The notes under the pieces were generated by a model, which saw only the letters and a program-made list of their open reading frames with translations, was not told where the DNA came from and ran no database searches. A DNA stretch of 20,478 nt from Glaciecola sp964643575 (lineage in GTDB: Bacteria > Pseudomonadota > Gammaproteobacteria > Enterobacterales > Alteromonadaceae), in contig CAZXTD010000066.1 in NCBI GenBank assembly GCA_964643575.1, positions 1-20,478 of the forward strand, read 5' to 3'. Both the position numbers and the translations under genes were made by a program. Shown in pieces: positions 14,944-20,478 of the stretch. Position 1 is the stretch's first letter. Every line of letters begins with the position of its first letter.

Positions 14944-16794
14944 CTAATTAACTTGGCTTAAGTGTTTCGTATTTTCAACAAGCTGCACAAATTCACTTCG
15001 GTAGCCAAATTCATCTTCGCCTTTTGCTGCTCTTGCTGTATTGGCAATCCACTCATAGTCGAGTGTAGGCGAAAACTTGCTTGATTTTAAGTGCTGGGCA
15101 AAACTTGCAACTGCGGTAGCAAAGCGAAAATCGTCGGGCTGAGATTTAAAGTCGGCAAGTTGTTCTGCTTTGACGGCTTCAGATATTAGCTTGCTTGTGT
15201 CGCCATCGGGCGCTTTGTAGCGCAGTTTTACAAATGCAATTTCGTCCGCAAATGAAGATGCATCATTATCAACTGTAACAGCCCCTTTATTTTGCTCAGT
15301 TGGCTTACTATAACGCAAATTATCGACATATTGATTATCGCTACCTACAAGGCTTAACTCATAAAGAGCAGTTACACGATGCCCCGCACCAATATCGCCA
15401 GCATCTACTTTGTCGTTGTTAAAATCTTCGCGATTCAGCTGCCTGTTTTCGTAACCAATTAGGCGATACTCAGCAACTGCTTCAGGGTTAAACTCCACCT
15501 GTATTTTCACGTCTTTTGCGATAATTTGCATAGTCGCGTTTAGCTCATCCACCAACACTTTGCGCGCTTCATTGATGTTGTCAATGTAGGCATAGTTTCC
15601 ATTACCTGCATCAGCAAGCTGTTCCATCAAATAGTCGTTATAATTACCTTGTCCAAACCCAAGCGTAGTAAGCGCAATGCCTTTGTCTTTTTTGACTTTG
15701 ATTAGGTCTAGCAGCGCCTTTTGGTCGGTCATGCCTACATTAAAGTCACCGTCGGTAGCTAAAATGACGCGGTTAACGCCATCTTCTTTAAAGGCCTGCT
15801 CGGCTAAATTATATGCCTGTTGAATGCCTGCGCCGCCATTAGTTGAACCTCCAGCTTGTAGGGCATTTAAAGCCTGTGAGATTGCCGCGGTATTGTCACC
15901 CGCCGTGGGCTCAAGCACCACGCCTGAAGCGCCAGCATATACAACAATCGATACGCTGTCTTGGTTGGTAAGTTGGTTAGTGAGCATAAGCAATGAGCGC
16001 TTAAGTAAAGGCAGTTTATTTGCTTGATTCATCGAGCCTGATACGTCTAACAAAAACACCAAGTTGCGGGCGGTATTTGAACCATGCTCAGCTTCATAGC
16101 CTTTAAGCCCTATGCGCAACAAATGACGGTTGCTATCCCACGGCGCTATCGACAATGCAGTATTCACGCTAAACGGAGTGTCGGTATCAGTAGGTTGTGG
16201 GTAGTCATAATCAAAATAGTTAATAAACTCTTCTACTCTTACCGCATCCGCGGGTGGCAGCATGCCTTGCTTTAACATTCTGCGAGTATTGGTGTAGCTA
16301 CCGGTGTCGACGTCTATCGAAAAGGTTGATACCGGGTTGGTTTCAACTTGCTTGACGCTATTTTCGGGAATGTTTTGGTAGTTCTCGCTATTGGTGTTTA
16401 CGGGATTGAGGTAAGCGATACTCTCTTGCATTGTTGAAGGGAGGCTAACGCTGTGAGCTAGCGCGGGACGCGCTTGCATCGTAGATAAAGCTGAATTGCT
16501 GAAACGAGATTTTTGAACAGCCTGAGCCTCATGCATGGCAGTTTGCTGTTGATTTTTTAATTCTCTAGCGACGACGACCTGAGCTAGCTTATTGTGTGCT
16601 TTAGAGTCGTTACTGTCTTGCTCAGGTTGCTCGGAACCTTTTGCAGCGTCTTGTTCGGCGGTATTGTTGTTGCTACTTACACCATCGTCTTTGGTAGTGT
16701 TTGGGCCAACACAAGCAAACGATAGCAATACTGCTAGGCTAACTGCTGTAAGTTGTAGGGCTTTTTTAGATGTTGTTTGATGTACATTTTGCAT
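14944..16794 (-). CDS. von Willebrand factor type A domain lipoprotein (YfbK-like)
   Basis: A 616-aa exported protein whose N-terminus looks like a lipoprotein signal (LLSFAC, Cys28), followed by a ~100-residue polar linker. The family N-terminal region is recognisable in FSIDVDTGSYTNTRRMLKQG and EEFINYFDYDYPQP (about 157-200). The vWA domain (about 243-415) has a complete metal-ion-dependent adhesion site: D250-x-S252-x-S254, T318 in GGSTNGG, and D348 in ATDGD. A C-terminal domain of the kind found in YfbK follows (VKLRYKAPDGD, then DFRFATAVASFAQHLKSSKF). The length is normal for the family. AAGGAT lies 7 bases before the ATG, inside an inverted repeat. It leads a three-gene operon with the sigma factor and its membrane partner, so a role as envelope sensor or effector is plausible but unproven. 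Confidence 0.9.
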   Translation of the reverse strand: MQNVHQTTSKKALQLTAVSLAVLLSFACVGPNTTKDDGVSSNNNTAEQDAAKGSEQPEQDSNDSKAHNKLAQVVVARELKNQQQTAMHEAQAVQKSRFSNSALSTMQARPALAHSVSLPSTMQESIAYLNPVNTNSENYQNIPENSVKQVETNPVSTFSIDVDTGSYTNTRRMLKQGMLPPADAVRVEEFINYFDYDYPQPTDTDTPFSVNTALSIAPWDSNRHLLRIGLKGYEAEHGSNTARNLVFLLDVSGSMNQANKLPLLKRSLLMLTNQLTNQDSVSIVVYAGASGVVLEPTAGDNTAAISQALNALQAGGSTNGGAGIQQAYNLAEQAFKEDGVNRVILATDGDFNVGMTDQKALLDLIKVKKDKGIALTTLGFGQGNYNDYLMEQLADAGNGNYAYIDNINEARKVLVDELNATMQIIAKDVKIQVEFNPEAVAEYRLIGYENRQLNREDFNNDKVDAGDIGAGHRVTALYELSLVGSDNQYVDNLRYSKPTEQNKGAVTVDNDASSFADEIAFVKLRYKAPDGDTSKLISEAVKAEQLADFKSQPDDFRFATAVASFAQHLKSSKFSPTLDYEWIANTARAAKGEDEFGYRSEFVQLVENTKHLSQVN

Positions 16795-16864
16795 AAGTCA
16801 TCCTTATTTTTTAATGAAAAATAGTTCGTTTTTGCTGTCTCTATTTCTCAATAACGGATGACTT
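16795..16864 (-). promoter_or_regulatory. Inverted repeat covering the ribosome binding site of the vWA gene
   Basis: Read on the minus strand, AAGTCATCC-G-TTATT (16864 to 16850) can pair with AATAAGGATGACTT (16808 to 16795), giving 14 pairs with a single bulged G around a 41-base loop. The second arm contains the Shine-Dalgarno AAGGAT and ends directly before the ATG. In RNA this would hide the ribosome binding site; in DNA it could be a protein site. The pairing is seen directly, the function is inference. The rest of the 100-base ybiT-vWA interval shows no obvious ECF-type promoter. Confidence 0.55.
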
Positions 16865-16894
16865 TTTAAAAAGGGCTTTTTATTTTCTGTTTAT

Positions 16895-18478
16895 TTATCG
16901 GGCGCTGACGTATTCGTCGTAAGTACCTTGGAAATAAATCAGGTTTTGGTCTTTTATCTCAATGATTGACGAAGCCAGCGTAGACACAAACTCACGGTCG
17001 TGACTGACAAAAATCAAAGTACCATCAAAATTTTTGAGCGCCTTGTTAAGCGCTTCAATCGCTTCCATATCCATGTGGTTGGTTGGTTCGTCCATTATGA
17101 TGACGTTTATCTCTTGCATCATAAGCTTGCCAAACAACAGTCGGTTTTTTTCACCGCCTGAACATACTTTTACGTCTTTTTCGATATCGTCGGCGCTAAA
17201 TAATAAACGTCCTAATATTGCACGCACTGCAAGGTCGTCGTGTTTAGGTGTGCGCCACTGCGACATCCAATCGAATAGATTCATTGATTTGGCAAAATCA
17301 TTGCTGACGTCTTGGGCAAGGTAACCAATGGCAGCGTTTTCAGACCACTTCACAATGCCTTTGTTAGCTTTAATCTCGTTAACCAAACAGCGCAACAAGG
17401 TCGTTTTGCCAGCACCGTTTTCGCCGATAACCGCAAGTTTAGCGCCCGCTTCTAAAAGAATATCGCCGCCTTTAAATAAACGTTCGCCGTCAAAACCATG
17501 CTCAACATCGTGAAGTTCAAGCGCTAATCGATGCAGTTTTTTATGTTGTTTGTAGGTGATATAGGGCGATTGCCTGCTCGAAGCAATAACATCATCGAGT
17601 TGAATTTTTTCCATTCTACGTGCACGCGAAGTCGCTTGTTTAGCTTTAGAGGCGTTAGCAGAGAAGCGATTTACAAAGCTTTGTAGTTCTTCTATTTCAG
17701 CTGTTTTCTTAGCGTTTTCGGAATGCAGTTGTTCTTGTGCTAAGGCTGCGGCTGCCATATAAGACTCATAGTTGCCTGGATAAATACGAAGTTCACCATA
17801 ATCAATATCGGCCATATGCGTGCAAACTGCGTTTAAAAAGTGCCGGTCGTGCGACACTATAATCATGGTACATTTACGCTGGTTAAGCACGTCTTCTAAC
17901 CACTTGATAGTAAATATGTCGAGGTTGTTAGTGGGTTCGTCGAGTAGCAATATATCGGGCTGTGAAAAAAGCGCTTGTGCGATAAGTACCCTAAGCTTTA
18001 AGCCAGGCGCCACTTCAGACATCAAACCAAAATGGTAGCTCTCGTCTATACCTGCTTCAATGAGTAGTTCTATTGCGCGGGTTTCTGCTGTGTAGCCGTC
18101 CATTTCGGCAAACTCAGATTCAAGGTCGGCTACTTTCATGCCGTCTTCTTCCGACATTTCTGGGAGGCTATAAATGCGGTCGCGCTCTTGTTTGACTTCC
18201 CACAAGTGCTGGTCGCCCATAATAACGGCGTCTACCACCGAGTATTCTTCAAAAGCAAATTGGTTTTGATTAAGCGTACCTAAGCGCTCACCTGGCGATA
18301 CGGAAACGTTGCCTGAGGTTGGGGCTAGCTCACCGCTTAATATTTTCATAAAAGTTGATTTACCGCAGCCGTTTGCACCAATCAAGCCGTAGCGATTGCC
18401 GTTGCCAAATTTGGCCGATATATTTTCAAATAATGGCTTAGCGCCAAACTGCATGGTGATATTTGCGGTGGTAATCAA
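16895..18478 (-). CDS. ybiT: ABC-F family ATPase YbiT
   Basis: A soluble tandem ATPase of the ABC-F group, whose members bind the ribosome E-site. The sequence is close to E. coli YbiT throughout (TTANITMQFGAKPLFENI, FAFEEYSVVDAVIMG, PEMSEEDGMKVADLE). Walker A1 GANGCGKST is at about residues 34-42, Walker B1 is ILLLDEPTNNLD, the charged inter-domain linker is ELQSFVNRFSANASKAKQAT, Walker A2 is GENGAGKTT, the second signature is CSGGEKNR, and Walker B2 is VIIMDEPTNHMD. The first domain has EVAPG in place of LSGGQ, as in YbiT. The start is TTG at 18478 with AGGAT 6 bases upstream and no ATG nearby. The length of 527 aa is normal. It is upstream of and on the same strand as the vWA operon, with no strong terminator between. 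Confidence 0.95.
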   Translation of the reverse strand: MITTANITMQFGAKPLFENISAKFGNGNRYGLIGANGCGKSTFMKILSGELAPTSGNVSVSPGERLGTLNQNQFAFEEYSVVDAVIMGDQHLWEVKQERDRIYSLPEMSEEDGMKVADLESEFAEMDGYTAETRAIELLIEAGIDESYHFGLMSEVAPGLKLRVLIAQALFSQPDILLLDEPTNNLDIFTIKWLEDVLNQRKCTMIIVSHDRHFLNAVCTHMADIDYGELRIYPGNYESYMAAAALAQEQLHSENAKKTAEIEELQSFVNRFSANASKAKQATSRARRMEKIQLDDVIASSRQSPYITYKQHKKLHRLALELHDVEHGFDGERLFKGGDILLEAGAKLAVIGENGAGKTTLLRCLVNEIKANKGIVKWSENAAIGYLAQDVSNDFAKSMNLFDWMSQWRTPKHDDLAVRAILGRLLFSADDIEKDVKVCSGGEKNRLLFGKLMMQEINVIIMDEPTNHMDMEAIEALNKALKNFDGTLIFVSHDREFVSTLASSIIEIKDQNLIYFQGTYDEYVSAR

Positions 18479-18559
18479 GGGTGTATCCTGTGCGCTTATA
18501 AACTAAATGAGGTGTTGCAAATAAAGCATAGATGCTTAATTCGCGCGCACTATACATGA

Positions 18560-18588
18560 AAGCGTCTGCGTATTAAAGGCGGACGCTT
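18560..18588 (-). terminator. Putative terminator after the DUF2058 gene
   Basis: AAGCGTCTGC (18560-18569), a 9-base loop and GCGGACGCTT (18579-18588) form a 10-bp stem with one G-U-type position. On the minus strand it lies ~60 bases beyond the DUF2058 stop and is followed by only TTT, so it may be a weak terminator between this gene and ybiT. Confidence 0.55.
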
Positions 18589-18647
18589 GTTATTGTTGGC
18601 TTCAGGGTATAAATAGCGGCAGATAAAAAGCAGCAGAAAAAAGCAGA

Positions 18648-19169
18648 TCACCACATAAGGTCGTCTGGCACCACGTAATCAGCGTAGGGGTCATCTTCGG
18701 CAGGAATGTCTTCTTCGGCTGTTTTGTTTTCGATGATGACAGTCTCGTCTCGCATCTGAATCCTTTTGGCGACCGAGTTTGGTATGACAACATGCGTGTC
18801 TTCAAAACGGGCTACTGCGAGAATTCCTTTTACCAACTGCTCACGAATAAGCGGCTCAACATACAAAAACTTAATCACATTACCATCGGTAAAGTTGTAT
18901 TTGAGGTCGCTTGGCTTTTGCTCTATTTTGTTCATTTGTATCAATTGCTTGATTTGCGCTTTTATCTCTTTGCTTAGCTTTTGTTCTTTTTGCTGCTGAT
19001 TGAGTTCTTTAGCACGCTCTTGCTGTGCTTGTTTGCTTTGTTCTACGCTGGCTTTAACTTCTTTAGCCAAATCCCGCGATTTCTTGGAGCCTTTTTTGGT
19101 TTTTTGTAGCTTCTTCTTGTTAACTAAGCCAGCTTGCAGCATTTGCTCTTGCAGGGTAAGTTTTGCCAT
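18648..19169 (-). CDS. yaiL: DUF2058 family protein (YaiL-like)
   Basis: A 173-aa highly charged protein. It begins MAKLTLQEQMLQAGLVNKKK and continues with KTKKGSKKSRDLAKEVKASV, then a Gln/Lys-rich coiled-coil segment (about 35-80), a compact domain with NFTDGNVIKFLYVEPLIREQ, and an acidic tail ending YVVPDDLMW. The N-terminus and the terminal PDDLMW are hallmarks of DUF2058, annotated in E. coli as YaiL, a putative nucleoprotein. The function is not established. Although the frame is open to 19187, MAKLT at 19169 is the family start. The divergent neighbour is tamA. Confidence 0.88.
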   Translation of the reverse strand: MAKLTLQEQMLQAGLVNKKKLQKTKKGSKKSRDLAKEVKASVEQSKQAQQERAKELNQQQKEQKLSKEIKAQIKQLIQMNKIEQKPSDLKYNFTDGNVIKFLYVEPLIREQLVKGILAVARFEDTHVVIPNSVAKRIQMRDETVIIENKTAEEDIPAEDDPYADYVVPDDLMW

Positions 19170-19554
19170 AGTGATGTTTTTTCTCAAATAAAGTCTAACA
19201 GAAGTTTACCTCTTGGCGCCCTTCAAATAAAGCGCAAAACGAGCTCAAGGTATCAAGTTATGATACTGAACGGATTGAACTTCGGTATTGGCCTGTTGCC
19301 CTAATAAAAGAATAGTTTTTATATTAACTCTCCATAGTGCTGAAAGATTGAAAGTGTTAAAATACGCAAGCGTTATCAGCGCGCAGCTCGCGAGAGATTT
19401 ACAAAAATCCAGCGAATGACACGTCCTTGTGCGTGCTACTGCGTCCTTGCAGTGATAGTTATATTAGGTTAATGAGGCGGCGGTCGTAACTGTTCAAGAG
19501 GCCAGAATTGAATTGGCTTAATAAACTTGTCTCGTATGACGAAAAAGGATCTTA
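19170..19554. other. Divergent intergenic region DUF2058/tamA
   Basis: This 385-base region has no supported gene on either strand. It must carry divergent promoters. A possible sigma-E-like box pair is listed separately; no strong repeats or palindromes were seen. Confidence 0.6.
19277..19304 (+). promoter_or_regulatory. Possible sigma-E-like promoter upstream of tamA
   Basis: GAACTT (19277-19282), 16 bases, then CCCTAA (19299-19304) resembles the RpoE pattern GGAACTT-N16-GTCTAA with mismatches mainly in the -10 box. It lies about 250 bases before tamA. Control by the envelope-stress sigma factor would fit an outer-membrane assembly gene, but the match is imperfect. Confidence 0.25.
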
Positions 19555-20478
19555 GTGAGCAACACATTTTTCAGCTTGTTTTTGATATCGACTTTACTTG
19601 TCGGGCTAGGCACGCTTAGTCACAATAGCCGCGCTCAAACTTTTGATATACAAGGTGTCTCCTCGGGTGAAATCAGAGACAACGTACAGCTATATTTAAA
19701 AGACGTAAACAAACCTGTGTCTGAGTTTGACTTGGACGACTACCGCGAAAAGCTCCATCAGCAGACTCAAGTGGCACTGCGCGCCTTTGCGCACTACGAT
19801 GCAAGCGTTATTATTGCTCCTTTTACATACCAAGCAATTACCGCACAAGAGTCAAACACAAGTATACAAATCGACATAGAGCTCAGACCCAAAGCGCTGG
19901 TTAAGCTAGTGCAACTACAGCTTAATATCGAAAACGTCGATGCCATACCCCCAAAGCTTAGCGAGGTGATTGATAATATTCGCGCCATGCAAGGAAAAGC
20001 CATTGACCATAGCCGATATGAAAGTCTGAAAAGTCAGCTCAACACCTTTGCTCTGCTTTATGGCTATTTCGAGTTTAAATTTTTGTTGCACAAGCTCTTA
20101 ATTGTGTCGAGCGACCTTGAAGCGGAGTCAACGGACAGAATAGAAACGGGCAATCTGAGCCCTCAAAGCCACACGCCGCAAAAGAAAGCCAGCAGCGGCA
20201 TTGTACATTGGATAGTGAACTTAGGTCCTCGCTACAAATTTGGTGATCTATCTTTTTTAGAAGAAACGCGCGGCCAGTCTTTGGTGACTCGCGTTAAACC
20301 GTTTAAAAAAGGAGAGTACTTCGACCAAGGTAAGGTTGGCCAGCTATCGGCAGACATGATTGCGACAGGATACTTCGACAACGCCATCGCACGCCCCAAT
20401 TCGAGTGAAGCGGTAGACAAACACGTGCCCATCGAAGTGATTATTACCCCTAAACCCAAAGACCTCTATAAATTTGGT
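19555..20478 (+). CDS. tamA: TamA outer-membrane assembly factor, N-terminal part (cut by window edge)
   Basis: TamA is an Omp85-family outer-membrane protein that works with the inner-membrane protein TamB in inserting autotransporters and other outer-membrane proteins and in lipid transport. The visible 308 codons start at GTG 19555 (AAGGAT 6-7 bases upstream). They hold a signal peptide (FFSLFLISTLLVGLGTLSHN, cleavage after SRA) and three POTRA-like repeats: FDIQGVSSGEIRDNVQLYL first, then RYESLKSQLNTFALLYGYFE, and last KVGQLSADMIATGYFDNAIA. The last visible segment PIEVIITPKPKDLYKFG is where the beta-barrel begins. An unusual polar insert of about 25 residues (DLEAESTDRIETGNLSPQSH) interrupts the second POTRA. 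The barrel and the expected tamB gene lie beyond the window. Confidence 0.85.
   Translation, partial: MSNTFFSLFLISTLLVGLGTLSHNSRAQTFDIQGVSSGEIRDNVQLYLKDVNKPVSEFDLDDYREKLHQQTQVALRAFAHYDASVIIAPFTYQAITAQESNTSIQIDIELRPKALVKLVQLQLNIENVDAIPPKLSEVIDNIRAMQGKAIDHSRYESLKSQLNTFALLYGYFEFKFLLHKLLIVSSDLEAESTDRIETGNLSPQSHTPQKKASSGIVHWIVNLGPRYKFGDLSFLEETRGQSLVTRVKPFKKGEYFDQGKVGQLSADMIATGYFDNAIARPNSSEAVDKHVPIEVIITPKPKDLYKFG

Noticed and set aside
16862..16873. Palindrome CTTTTTAAAAAG between ybiT and the vWA gene
   Set aside because: Simple A/T self-complementarity with little room for a loop; too weak to call a terminator or operator.
1..20478. CRISPR arrays, tRNA or rRNA genes, insertion sequences, integrases
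   Set aside because: No regularly spaced repeats, no cloverleaf-like or rRNA-like stretches and no transposase or integrase motifs were seen.

Overview
The window looks like a chromosomal segment of a marine gammaproteobacterium, probably Alteromonadaceae (Glaciecola/Paraglaciecola/Alteromonas-like). This is inferred from the order rpmE <-> priA - ftsN - hslV - hslU, from protein sequences close to the E. coli families, and from moderate-to-low G+C. No rRNA, tRNA, CRISPR array, insertion sequence or phage gene was seen. Two runs of exactly ten N (210-219 and 13007-13016) are assembly gaps of arbitrary length.

Left third (1-5625), core genes. The N-terminal part of rpmE (L31) is divergent from priA (replication restart helicase). 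These are followed by ftsN (SPOR-domain divisome protein) and hslV-hslU (ATP-dependent protease). A near-consensus sigma-32 promoter lies between ftsN and hslV, so hslVU should be heat-shock controlled. An intergenic repeat element with three degenerate ~22-bp units and two palindromes follows hslU.

Middle (5960-13290), accessory genes for the envelope and periplasm. There is a periplasmic nucleoside hydrolase broken by a frameshift, then a periplasmic solute-binding-like protein and a SMP-30/gluconolactonase lipoprotein. On the minus strand is a two-gene unit: a small exported beta-sandwich protein and a class-3 lipase with a hydrophobic C-terminal tail. Next is a BlaI-type repressor with an M56 (BlaR1-like) membrane peptidase that ends in a TonB-C domain in place of a beta-lactam sensor. 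Two BlaI/CopY-like operators precede this pair and together form a perfect 16-bp inverted repeat. A small secreted calycin-like protein, interrupted by the second gap, closes the region.

Right third (13300-20478). A tight minus-strand operon encodes a von Willebrand factor A lipoprotein, an ECF sigma factor and a membrane-anchored anti-sigma-like protein. An imperfect 14-bp inverted repeat directly before the first start codon could bury its ribosome binding site. Upstream on the same strand are ybiT (ABC-F ATPase) and a DUF2058 gene (yaiL-like). The 5' part of tamA (outer-membrane assembly, POTRA domains) runs off the right edge on the plus strand.

The least explained parts are the vWA/sigma/anti-sigma operon with its structured leader, the BlaI/M56-TonB module, and the lipase/small exported protein pair. 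A recurring feature is that three intergenic hairpins (after ftsN, the SMP-30 gene and the anti-sigma gene) contain the TAG stop codon of the gene they follow.
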